Positions 42,201 to 49,022 of a DNA stretch of 49,022 bases are shown piece after piece. Under the pieces are notes generated by a model, which had not been told where the DNA came from, did no database searches, and saw nothing but the letters and a program-made list of their open reading frames with translations. The DNA comes from Lachnospiraceae bacterium. GTDB lineage: Bacteria > Bacillota > Clostridia > Lachnospirales > Lachnospiraceae. A program made the translations under genes and the position numbers. The stretch spans positions 1 through 49,022 of the forward strand of contig JAQXFO010000026.1 of NCBI GenBank assembly GCA_029005135.1. The letters are read 5' to 3'. The number at the start of each line of letters is the position of its first letter. Position 1 is the stretch's first letter.

Positions 42201-42391
42201 GCGCCGGCTATGTCAGCTACATCATCAACACCCGGGCGGTCCTCTCCGGCGTCCACTACGAAGACGGCGTCGCCATCCGCCAGTGCGCCGTCCGGAACGG
42301 CATCACCATGTTCACCTCGCTGGACACCGTCCGCATCGTCCTCAACGTTCTGGAAGACATCGTACCCGAGATCTCAACGATCGACGCCTGA
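39206..42391 (+). CDS. carB: Carbamoyl-phosphate synthase large subunit
   Basis: 1061-residue synthetase with two homologous halves. The first (about 1-400) has [23 protein letters not shown], the second (about 550-930) has [24 protein letters not shown]; each contains an ATP-grasp domain for bicarbonate or carbamate phosphorylation. The middle is the oligomerisation region and the last 130 residues the MGS-like regulatory domain. Length and motifs are complete. It starts inside the end of carA and is coupled to it. No other arg or pyr genes are adjacent, so pathway preference cannot be told. Confidence 0.97.
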   Translation: [1061 protein letters not shown]

Positions 42392-42506
42392 GCCCCTATC
42401 TGTGGTATGATAACGGCAGCCGCCGTTGTCCGCCGGAGCCATACTGCCCGGCGGCAGCGACCGCTGCCGCTTTTTGCCTTTCCGAAAGACCACAGGAGAT
42501 CCTCCC

Positions 42507-44108
42507 ATGACAACGATTCTGTTAACGGCGCTCAACGCCAAATACATCCATACCAATCCGGCCGTCCACGCCCTGGCCCGCTGTGCCGGGGGCGACGCTG
42601 CCGGTGTCCGCGTCCTCGAGATGACCATCAACAATCGCTACGAAGACATTATTGCCGCCATTTACCGCGAAAATGCCGCCATGATCGGCTTCTCCGTCTA
42701 TATCTGGAATGCCGCTCTCATGCAGGACGTCATCCGGGATATCCGGTGCCTGAAACCTGACGCCGTTCTTTTTGCCGGCGGTCCCGAGGCCGCCAATGAC
42801 CCGGAAACCTATCTGACATGGTGCGATTTTGTCATGCTCGGCGAAGGCGAGACCAACTTCCGCCGCCTGGCCGGGGACTTTATCGCCGGAAGACCTCTCC
42901 CGCTTGAAACGCTCTCCGGCATTGCGCTTCCCGGCAGGCTGATGCCCCCGGATGCCCGCTCCGCCGCCGACATGGATACCCTGCCCTTCCTCTATGAAGA
43001 CCCGGCGCTCTTCGGCAGCCGGATCCTCTATTACGAATCCAGCCGCGGCTGCCCCTTCCGCTGCAGCTACTGCCTGTCCTCGCTGGACAAGACCATGCGT
43101 TATAAAGCTTTGCCGTCAGTCCTCCGGGAGCTGGACATTTTCCTTGAAAAAAAGGTCCCCCAGGTCAAATTCGTCGACCGTACCTTCAACGCCGATCCCC
43201 GCCGCAGCCTGGCTATCTGGCAGTATCTGGCCGAACACGACAACGGCGTCACGAATTTTCATTTCGAGATCGGCGCCGACCGGCTTACCGAGGCGGAGCT
43301 CAGTCTTCTGACCCGCTGCCGGCCGGGACTTATCCAGCTCGAAATCGGCATCCAGAGCACGCATCCGCAAACCCTTGAAGCTATCCGCAGAGCCTGCGAC
43401 AATAACCGCCTCTTTACCAATGTCGCCAGGCTGCGAAAGGCCGGCAACATCAACCTGCACACCGACCTGATCGCCGGCCTCCCCTATGAGGACGCCGCCG
43501 CTTTCCGAAAATCCTTCAACGAGGTATATCCCCTGAAGGCCCACCAGCTTCAGCTGGGCTTTCTCAAGGTACTCAAAGGTACGGAAATGCACAAAAAGGC
43601 CGCCGAGTACGGTCTTGTGTACTCAAAGCGGCCTCCCTATGAGGTCTACTCGACGGCCTGGCTGTCCTATGACGAGATGATCCGCCTGCATCACATCAGC
43701 GATGCCGTGGAGGTCTTCGGCAATACACAGCTGTACCGTCACACCCTCGACTATCTCGAGGAGTTCTTCGTAAGCCCCTATGATCTTTTTGATACGCTGG
43801 CCTGCCTGCTTGAGGAGGCCGGGCTGATCGGCGCCGGCGTCTCGCCCCGCCGCAGCGCCGCCCTTCTTGCCTCCCTTGCGGAGTTCACCGGCACAAAAGG
43901 CATGACGGCGCGGCCGGATCCGCATTATCTTCAGGAATATATCCGCCTCGATCTGCGTCTCCATACACACCAGAGCCGGAAAATGTCCGCCGTCGACAGC
44001 TTCGATCTGCCTCAGGGACAGCTCAGGCTGACCTTTGACTACCATCGGATCGATCCCGTCACCGGCGAAGCTGCCGTCCACAATGACAGCAAAAAGCAAG
44101 GCTCATAA
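42507..44108 (+). CDS. B12-binding radical SAM protein (DUF4080 type)
   Basis: 533 residues from ATG 42507 with AGGAG upstream. The N-terminal Rossmann-like B12-binding domain (1-130, ILLTALNAKYIHTNPAV, GGPEA, GEGE) is followed by a radical SAM domain with CxxxCxxC at C182, C186, C189 (SRGCPFRCSYCLS) and a C-terminal DUF4080-like part (about 380-520). The substrate is unknown; relatives are widespread in anaerobic Firmicutes and often called Mg-protoporphyrin cyclase-like without proof. The classical DxHxxG cobalamin motif is not evident. Its last codons form the left arm of the terminator. Confidence 0.9.
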   Translation: MTTILLTALNAKYIHTNPAVHALARCAGGDAAGVRVLEMTINNRYEDIIAAIYRENAAMIGFSVYIWNAALMQDVIRDIRCLKPDAVLFAGGPEAANDPETYLTWCDFVMLGEGETNFRRLAGDFIAGRPLPLETLSGIALPGRLMPPDARSAADMDTLPFLYEDPALFGSRILYYESSRGCPFRCSYCLSSLDKTMRYKALPSVLRELDIFLEKKVPQVKFVDRTFNADPRRSLAIWQYLAEHDNGVTNFHFEIGADRLTEAELSLLTRCRPGLIQLEIGIQSTHPQTLEAIRRACDNNRLFTNVARLRKAGNINLHTDLIAGLPYEDAAAFRKSFNEVYPLKAHQLQLGFLKVLKGTEMHKKAAEYGLVYSKRPPYEVYSTAWLSYDEMIRLHHISDAVEVFGNTQLYRHTLDYLEEFFVSPYDLFDTLACLLEEAGLIGAGVSPRRSAALLASLAEFTGTKGMTARPDPHYLQEYIRLDLRLHTHQSRKMSAVDSFDLPQGQLRLTFDYHRIDPVTGEAAVHNDSKKQGS

Positions 44109-44132
44109 CCTCACGGTTATGAGCCTTGCTTT
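44093..44132. terminator. Bidirectional terminator overlapping the radical SAM stop
   Basis: Perfect 18-bp inverted repeat (44093-44110 with 44115-44132) with a TCAC loop. Its left arm encodes the final codons and stop of the radical SAM gene. On the minus strand five T follow, so it also ends the tRNA-Ser transcript only 3 nt past the mature 3' end. Confidence 0.92.
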
Positions 44133-44135
44133 CTA

Positions 44136-44223
44136 CGCAGAAGGAGGGATTTGAACCCTCGCGCCGGTTTCCCGACCTACACCCTTAGCAGGGGCGCCTC
44201 TTCGGCCTCTTGAGTACTTCTGC
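44136..44223 (-). tRNA. tRNA-Ser, anticodon GCU
   Basis: Reads on the minus strand with 7-bp acceptor GCAGAAG/CTTCTGC, anticodon loop CTGCTAA (anticodon GCU, codons AGC/AGU), the long variable arm of a class II tRNA, T-loop GGTTCAAATCC, and discriminator G. CCA is not encoded. A perfect consensus promoter lies upstream at 44280-44308. Confidence 0.96.
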
Positions 44224-44279
44224 AAGCCCGAATCCATATCGGTATGAAATTCGCGTTCGGAATTCATGAACGCTTAAAC

Positions 44280-44308
44280 ATTATACTAAACCCCCTGATA
44301 AATGTCAA
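44280..44308 (-). promoter_or_regulatory. Consensus promoter of tRNA-Ser
   Basis: Minus strand: -35 TTGACA (44308-44303), exact 17-nt spacer, -10 TATAAT (44285-44280), identical to the sigma-70/sigma-A consensus. The 5' leader of about 50 nt contains GCGTTC...GAACGC. Confidence 0.88.
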
Positions 44309-44355
44309 TCTGAAGAATCGGGGAAAAATAGCTTTCTCTATGCCGGTATTCGTGT

Positions 44356-44361
44356 TATAAT
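44356..44361 (+). promoter_or_regulatory. -10 box of tRNA-Gly
   Basis: TATAAT 11 nt before the mature tRNA-Gly 5' end; the -35 region is weak. Confidence 0.6.
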
Positions 44362-44372
44362 AGCTGTGTTCC

Positions 44373-44443
44373 GCAGGATTAGTACATCGGTAATATGCGA
44401 CCTTCCCAAGGTTGAGAGGCGGGTTCGACTCCCGTATCCTGCT
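44373..44443 (+). tRNA. tRNA-Gly, anticodon CCC
   Basis: Acceptor GCAGGAT/ATCCTGC, D-loop GTACATCGGTAAT, anticodon stem CGACC/GGTTG with loop TTCCCAA (anticodon CCC, codon GGG), T-loop GGTTCGACTCC, discriminator T, no encoded CCA. It is 71 nt, short but complete. A terminator starts 2 nt downstream. Confidence 0.94.
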
Positions 44444-44445
44444 GA

Positions 44446-44480
44446 AGACCCCGAAAGTTCAGGCTTCCGGGGTCTTTTTT
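44446..44480 (+). terminator. Terminator after tRNA-Gly
   Basis: A 12-nt stem (44446-44457 with 44464-44475, one mismatch) and six T. It lies only 30 nt before the ABC exporter ATG. Confidence 0.87.
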
Positions 44481-44509
44481 CATCATCTGCTGCCATTCCG
44501 GAGACTGCC

Positions 44510-46357
44510 ATGCCGCCCATGATGTTCCGCAGCCGTCAGTTCCTGACGGAAGAAGAAAAGAAAAACGCTCCGAAAATATCCGCTGCCCTTCTTCGGCGCA
44601 TCGGCTCTTATCTCATACCCTACTGGCGCCAGTTTCTCCTGTGCCTCCTGACGGTAATTCTCTCGTCGGTTCTGGCCCTTCTGCCCTCGATCCTGACGGG
44701 CCGCATCATTGATGATGGCCTGATCGGCCGCAACCTGGGGAGCCTGATCACCCTGACACTCCTTTCCCTGGGCGTGATGCTGGCCGCCAACCTGATCGCC
44801 ATTCTGGAGGACTATCTCAACACCTGGATCGCGCAGCACATCACCTATGATATGCGCCGCACCATGTACGCCCATCTCCAGAAGATGCCCCACAGCTTTT
44901 TTACGACGCACAACCAGGGTGATATCATTTCCCGCATGACCGGCGACATCGACGGCGTGCAGGCCGTCTTCACCAACACTCTGGCCTCGATCCTCACCAA
45001 CATCATCACGCTGATCGCCGCCGTCGTCCTTATGCTGCGCCAGAGTGTACCGATGGCCCTCATCGGCATCCTGATCATCCCGCTCTTCATCCTGCCGACC
45101 CGCAGCGCCGGAAAAGCCCGGTGGACCCTCACCCGGCAGTCCCGGGAGCTCAGCGATGAGATGAACGGTATCCTGAATGAAACCATGTCCGTCAGCGGCC
45201 AGCTTCTGGTGAAACTCTTCGGCCGCGAGGCCTATGAATACGACCGCTTCGACGCCGTGAACCGCCGCATGATCCGCGTCAACCTCCGCGAGCGCCTGGC
45301 AGGCCGCTGGTTCCGTATGGCCCTCCACACCTTCTCCAATATCGGGCCGATGCTCATCTATCTGGCCGGCGGCATCCTTCTGATCCGGTATGACGCCTCC
45401 CTCACCGTCGGCGATATCACCGTTTTAGTGGCTCTTCTTTCAAAAATGTACACACCCGTCAATCAGCTCCTGAATATCCAGGTCGACGTTGTCCGGTCGA
45501 TGGCCCTCTTCACACGCCTTTTCAGCTATTTCGATATGATCCCCGCCATCGACGATCCGCCCTGCCCCGTCATTCCCGCCGAACCGGCCTCCGGGGCTGT
45601 CACCTTCGATCATGTGAGCTTCAGCTATAACGGTACCCAGCCGGTCCTTTCAGATATCTCCTTTTCACTGGAGCCCGGCCGCAGTGTGGCCGTCGTCGGC
45701 CCCTCCGGCGCCGGAAAAAGCACCCTGGTCAATCTGATTCCGCGGCTCTATGACGTAACCGAAGGCGCTGTCCTCTTCGACGGTCATGACGTCCGCTCAC
45801 TGAGCCTTGAGTACCTGCGGAGCCGGATCGGCATTGTCAGTCAGGATACCTACCTCTTCAACGGCACGATCCGGGACAATCTCCTCTACGCCCGCCCCGA
45901 CGCCTCGGAGGATGACCTCATCGAAGCCTGCCGCCGGGCCAATATCTATGATTTTATCCTTTCCCGGGAAGAGGGCTTTGACACCGTGGTAGGCAACCGG
46001 GGTCTCAAGCTTTCGGGAGGCGAGAAGCAGCGTCTCTCCATCGCCCGCGTCCTTTTGAAGGATCCGGCGCTGATGATCTTCGATGAAGCCACCTCCTCGC
46101 TGGATTCCATCTCAGAACAAAAGATCCAGGAGGCCATCGAACCTCTGATCGCATCGCGAAGTGCCATCCTGATCGCCCACCGTCTTTCAACGATTCTGGC
46201 CGCAGATGAGATTCTGGTAATCAGCGGCGGGCACATTGTCGAAAGGGGAACCCACGACAGCCTCGTCGGCGCCGGCGGTGTCTACACGACCCTCTATGAA
46301 ACCCAGTTCAAAAAGGCCATGGAAAAGGCCGCCGATTTGACAAAGCACACCGAATAA
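44510..46357 (+). CDS. ABC exporter, fused membrane and ATPase domains
   Basis: 615-residue half-transporter of the MsbA/LmrA-like type. Six TM helices lie in about 30-330 (first LIPYWRQFLLCLLTVILSSV), and the ATPase in about 370-600 with Walker A GPSGAGKST, signature LSGGEKQR, Walker B LMIFDEATSSLD and the H-loop AHRLS. It acts as a homodimer; the substrate (lipid, peptide or drug) is unknown. The ATG at 44510 has GGAG 6 nt upstream. The frame is open further back, but that part is the tRNA-Gly gene and its terminator. Confidence 0.93.
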   Translation: MPPMMFRSRQFLTEEEKKNAPKISAALLRRIGSYLIPYWRQFLLCLLTVILSSVLALLPSILTGRIIDDGLIGRNLGSLITLTLLSLGVMLAANLIAILEDYLNTWIAQHITYDMRRTMYAHLQKMPHSFFTTHNQGDIISRMTGDIDGVQAVFTNTLASILTNIITLIAAVVLMLRQSVPMALIGILIIPLFILPTRSAGKARWTLTRQSRELSDEMNGILNETMSVSGQLLVKLFGREAYEYDRFDAVNRRMIRVNLRERLAGRWFRMALHTFSNIGPMLIYLAGGILLIRYDASLTVGDITVLVALLSKMYTPVNQLLNIQVDVVRSMALFTRLFSYFDMIPAIDDPPCPVIPAEPASGAVTFDHVSFSYNGTQPVLSDISFSLEPGRSVAVVGPSGAGKSTLVNLIPRLYDVTEGAVLFDGHDVRSLSLEYLRSRIGIVSQDTYLFNGTIRDNLLYARPDASEDDLIEACRRANIYDFILSREEGFDTVVGNRGLKLSGGEKQRLSIARVLLKDPALMIFDEATSSLDSISEQKIQEAIEPLIASRSAILIAHRLSTILAADEILVISGGHIVERGTHDSLVGAGGVYTTLYETQFKKAMEKAADLTKHTE

Positions 46358-46367
46358 GCCGATAATA

Positions 46368-46392
46368 AAAGGGACCCCCGAAAGGTCCCTTT
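46368..46392 (+). terminator. Terminator after the ABC exporter
   Basis: AAAGGGACC, 7-nt loop, GGTCCCTTT, then further T residues. Confidence 0.9.
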
Positions 46393-46437
46393 TTTCATCA
46401 TTGTGTTTGATTCATCCTGTTTGAGGAGGAAACGGAT

Positions 46438-47124
46438 ATGAAGCTCATCATCGGCGCCCTGCTGCCCGCCATTATTCTGATGGGATACATTTACAAGAAG
46501 GATACCCTGGAAAAAGAATCTCCCGGCATCCTGCTGAAATGCCTTCTCGGCGGCTGTCTGGCTGCCCTGGCCGCCATCATCCTGGAAGCCATCCTGGAGG
46601 GCGTCTTCAGCCTGACTTTCAGCGGACTTCTCTACACGCTGGCCAGCAATTTTGTCGGTGTCGCCCTCGTGGAGGAAGCCGCCAAGCTGTTCTTCTGCTG
46701 GCTCTTTGTCTGGAAAAGCCGTGAATTTAACTACCGCTTCGACGGCGTTGTCTACATGGCCTTTACCTCCCTGGGCTTTGCGGCCTTTGAAAATGTCCTC
46801 TATGCCATCTCCTACGGCACCGGCGTCCTGTTCTCCCGGGCCATCTTCGCGATCCCGGCCCATCTGTCCTTCGCGATCTTCCTCGGCTCCTACTTCGGTA
46901 CCGCCAAAATGTACGCCGTCCGCGGTCACAAGGGAAAAGCGCAGAACCTTGTCATGTACGGCCTTCTCCAGTCCGTCCTGCTCCACGGCTTCTATGACTT
47001 CTGTCTCACCGTCGGCAGTCTCTGGCTGACACTGGCCTTCTATGTCTTTGTGATCCTGATGGATATTCTGACGATCCGCCGTATTCGCCGGGATTCCGAG
47101 GCAGATTCTCCCATCTACGGTTAA
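46438..47124 (+). CDS. PrsW-family intramembrane metalloprotease
   Basis: 228-residue, about seven-helix membrane protease. The family motifs are visible: EEAAK (E79, E80), FEN (117-119) and the IPAHL histidine (H142). In Bacillus PrsW makes the first cut in the anti-sigma factor RsiW. No anti-sigma gene is adjacent here; the only ECF sigma factor in the window is at 11559-12119, far away. GAGGAGG precedes the ATG. The adjacent genes are an ABC exporter upstream and a convergent membrane protein downstream. Confidence 0.9.
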   Translation: MKLIIGALLPAIILMGYIYKKDTLEKESPGILLKCLLGGCLAALAAIILEAILEGVFSLTFSGLLYTLASNFVGVALVEEAAKLFFCWLFVWKSREFNYRFDGVVYMAFTSLGFAAFENVLYAISYGTGVLFSRAIFAIPAHLSFAIFLGSYFGTAKMYAVRGHKGKAQNLVMYGLLQSVLLHGFYDFCLTVGSLWLTLAFYVFVILMDILTIRRIRRDSEADSPIYG

Positions 47125-47186
47125 CAGGCAGGCCATCCCGTCCGCATTCATGGACCGCATACCTGATTTCGCATCCCGCCCGACTG

Positions 47187-48005
47187 TCATGCCCCGACAC
47201 GGTACAGCATATAGGTCCTGCCCTCCGCCAGCGGCTGACAGCCGGCTTCGATCAGACTGTCCATGACAGGCCAGTCTTTTCTGGCTACTAAGTATTCGGC
47301 CTCCTTATCGGCGAGGGCCTCCCTGAGTGCTGACGGATCCTCAATCCGTCCGTACTCCGCGGCCTCTATCATCACGCGGACGGCCTCTTCGATCTCCCCG
47401 CCTCCGGTGACCTCCTCTTCCTCCGCCGTTTCCTGACTGCTGCTGAAATGCGTCAGATAAGCCGTCCGGGAAACCACCGTCACGGCATTGGCATCGTAAA
47501 GGCGGAACTGCACATCCAGATCGGAAGACAGGACGATCCTGTATTTGCCGGAAGCACCGTCGGCTCGGATGGCCTCCGTCAGAGCCAGCACATCGTCATC
47601 AAGCTGGTAGGCATTGTCCGGCAGAGCCGTCTTGCCGTCCGAGACATAGCCGCCTCCGGAAACAAGAAGACAGCCCGTCAGAATACCGAAAAAGAGTATC
47701 TTTTTCCACAGGGAAGCACCCTTCTTCATCAGATCAGCCCCGGCACAGGCGATGAGAGTTGCTGCCGGTACGATCCATAAAAAACGATAATAGACATTGT
47801 TGTTGATGAAAATACCGGTGATACGGTACATCAGATCATTAAAACCGAAGATCACATAAGCCGCCGCGGCCGCTATAAGGCAGGGGCGGTATTTTTTATC
47901 GGCCCGGAAAAAGAGGTACAGGCAGGAGACCAGTACCAGAACTGCCCACAGCGGATGGACAAAATAGCGGGCCGCTATCTGAAGACAACCGGAAAACTGA
48001 TGCAT
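47187..48005 (-). CDS. Membrane protein resembling the C-terminal half of a large membrane family
   Basis: 272 residues from ATG 48005, chosen because AAGGAG lies 8 nt upstream. Four TM helices (about 10-115, including PLWAVLVLVSCLYLF and RFLWIVPAATLIACAG) are followed by a soluble domain outside the membrane (about 125-272: YRIVLSSDLDVQFRLYDANAV..., EYLVARKDWPVMDSLIEAGCQPL). This layout matches the end of large glycosyltransferase-like membrane proteins (DUF6077-like, from memory). The gene upstream looks like the matching front half, in another frame 26 nt away. Confidence 0.68.
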   Translation of the reverse strand: MHQFSGCLQIAARYFVHPLWAVLVLVSCLYLFFRADKKYRPCLIAAAAAYVIFGFNDLMYRITGIFINNNVYYRFLWIVPAATLIACAGADLMKKGASLWKKILFFGILTGCLLVSGGGYVSDGKTALPDNAYQLDDDVLALTEAIRADGASGKYRIVLSSDLDVQFRLYDANAVTVVSRTAYLTHFSSSQETAEEEEVTGGGEIEEAVRVMIEAAEYGRIEDPSALREALADKEAEYLVARKDWPVMDSLIEAGCQPLAEGRTYMLYRVGA

Positions 48006-48031
48006 GAACACAACTCCTTAGGCAAAATACC

Positions 48032-49022
48032 TCAGCCGACAACCGGAATAATGAAGAGCCCCTTCACATACAGAAGGTAAAGCAGAGCATAGAGACCGTT
48101 GGGCACCATACAGACAATGCCCCGGACACAGGTTTTCAGCCGATGCTCCCGGCGCACCATCAGGGCAATCGTTCCCGTCAGAATCATAACAGGCAGTATC
48201 ACCAGCGAAGACATGGATACGGGCACCGCCGCCAGGCAGACAAGAAACAGCTGCCGCCAGAGGGCATTTTCCGCTGCTTCATGACCGGTTTGACGAAGCA
48301 TTGACGCAAAAAGATAAAACACAAAGGGCAGCAGCACATTGGCGCAATAGCCCTTGGCTTCATACAAACGATAGACAAAAAACTGCGAGGTCGTGTATTC
48401 AGACATCCAGAGAAGATTGACGGCGGCGGCAATCAGGACCGCCAGAAGAGCCGGCCTTCGCTGCGACAGAAGGCAGCGGGCGATCAGATAGACGATGCCA
48501 AGGCTCATCAGGATCCCCAGCGCCCGGATGCCGTAATCGGCCATGATGATCGCCGGTATGCCGAAGAGACGGCAGATGACGGCATAGGCCATATAAAAGG
48601 AGGACAGCGCATATCTCAGATTAATGCTCGAGACAGGATTGCCCGTATTGCCGTTGTAGAGATACATCGTATCCGTCGTCAGGGCCTCATTCATCGTACC
48701 GATATAATAAGCGCAGTCCCAGTAATGATAAGTACGGAACACGAGAGCCCCCACAAGAAGAACCACGGCGGCGATCACGGCAATCACCGCCGGTATGTCC
48801 TCGCGGCATGACCGAAACCACGGCTTTGTCATCCCCTTTGGCGACTTAAGAAGTATAAAAAGCGCTATAAGAGTCACCGAAGACACCGTCACCGCCCACA
48901 AGAGCACCAGATAGCGGAAGGGCTGCTTCAAAAGGATCAGCGGCAGGGCCTCCGCCTGAAACACTATCATATAGAGAAAAAAACCGCTGACCGCCGCTTC
49001 GACGGGCTGGCTCTGCCGGCCC
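48032..49022 (-). CDS. Multi-pass membrane protein, 5' end outside window
   Basis: At least 329 residues; the frame stays open to the window edge, so the start is to the right. About eight to nine TM helices are visible. A conserved-looking loop YHYWDCAYYIGTMNEAL, TMYLYNGNTGNPVSS lies after the second helix, as in GT-C-like or DUF6077-like proteins whose first outer loop carries acidic residues. It ends abruptly in a TM segment (GLFIIPVVG). The next gene starts 26 nt later and reads like the missing C-terminal part. No glycosyltransferase activity can be claimed. Confidence 0.7.
   Translation of the reverse strand, partial: GRQSQPVEAAVSGFFLYMIVFQAEALPLILLKQPFRYLVLLWAVTVSSVTLIALFILLKSPKGMTKPWFRSCREDIPAVIAVIAAVVLLVGALVFRTYHYWDCAYYIGTMNEALTTDTMYLYNGNTGNPVSSINLRYALSSFYMAYAVICRLFGIPAIIMADYGIRALGILMSLGIVYLIARCLLSQRRPALLAVLIAAAVNLLWMSEYTTSQFFVYRLYEAKGYCANVLLPFVFYLFASMLRQTGHEAAENALWRQLFLVCLAAVPVSMSSLVILPVMILTGTIALMVRREHRLKTCVRGIVCMVPNGLYALLYLLYVKGLFIIPVVG

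Noticed and set aside
39197-42256. A 1019-codon open frame antisense to carB
   Set aside because: carB is complete and unmistakable on the plus strand. The antisense frame is open because of strong third-position GC bias, has no ribosome site or promoter, and its product is low-complexity Asp/Gly/Val-rich.
44366-44509. Longer ABC exporter start upstream
   Set aside because: This stretch is the tRNA-Gly gene and its terminator; the ATG at 44510 has its own ribosome site.

Overview
The window reads as chromosome of a GC-rich anaerobic Firmicute of class Clostridia, most likely Lachnospiraceae or a close relative. Reasons: strong AGGAGG-type ribosome sites, a butyrate kinase, hexuronate catabolism under a LacI-type repressor, a clostridial Tad-like cluster whose TadC has a large outer domain, a J-domain/DUF5685/zinc-ribbon trio, an orphan FeoB-associated Cys-rich protein, and tRNA genes without encoded CCA. 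Genes are tightly packed, often with ATGA start/stop overlaps, and no gap exceeds about 300 bases. I see no transposase, phage gene, CRISPR array or rRNA.

Layout. 1-6250: hexuronate regulon, with lacI-type regulator and uxaC leftward and uxaA-uxaB-kdgA rightward around a shared operator region. 6288-10100: a YwaF-like membrane protein with a GNAT enzyme, then an M18 aminopeptidase coupled to endonuclease IV. 10114-12119: an ECF sigma factor translationally coupled to a membrane-anchored serpin. 12233-14853: sfsA, a PfkB-family sugar kinase and a lipoprotein with a cystatin-like motif and seven decapeptide repeats. 15044-19655: CYTH protein; hisB, butyrate kinase, HAD phosphatase, Nif11-like small protein and Nudix; then an orphan FeoB-associated protein with a consensus promoter and a palindromic operator. 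19792-22824: MATE exporter, divergent LysR regulator, Maf. 22864-27242: Tad-like secretion cluster (TadZ, TadA, TadB, TadC-like) with no pilin in view. 27431-35468: DtxR-family regulator, nitrilase-family amidase, purine permease, hydrolase-like membrane protein, J-domain/DUF5685/zinc-ribbon trio, deoD and mtnA. 35659-44108: split chromate transporter, secreted ricin-type lectin protein, carAB behind a hairpin leader, and a B12-binding radical SAM protein. 44136-49022: tRNA-Ser and tRNA-Gly, an ABC exporter, a PrsW-like membrane protease and two adjacent membrane proteins that look like halves of one family.

How genes work together. The uxa genes convert hexuronates to pyruvate and glyceraldehyde 3-phosphate, except for the KDG kinase step, which is not in view. 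The sigma-serpin pair and the cystatin-like lipoprotein, about 2 kb apart, form the most unusual part: two different protease-inhibitor folds are presented at the cell surface, one of them in the position normally held by an anti-sigma factor. DeoD, MtnA and the purine permease fit purine nucleoside salvage. Starts were chosen from visible Shine-Dalgarno sites and promoters; no computation or database search was run.
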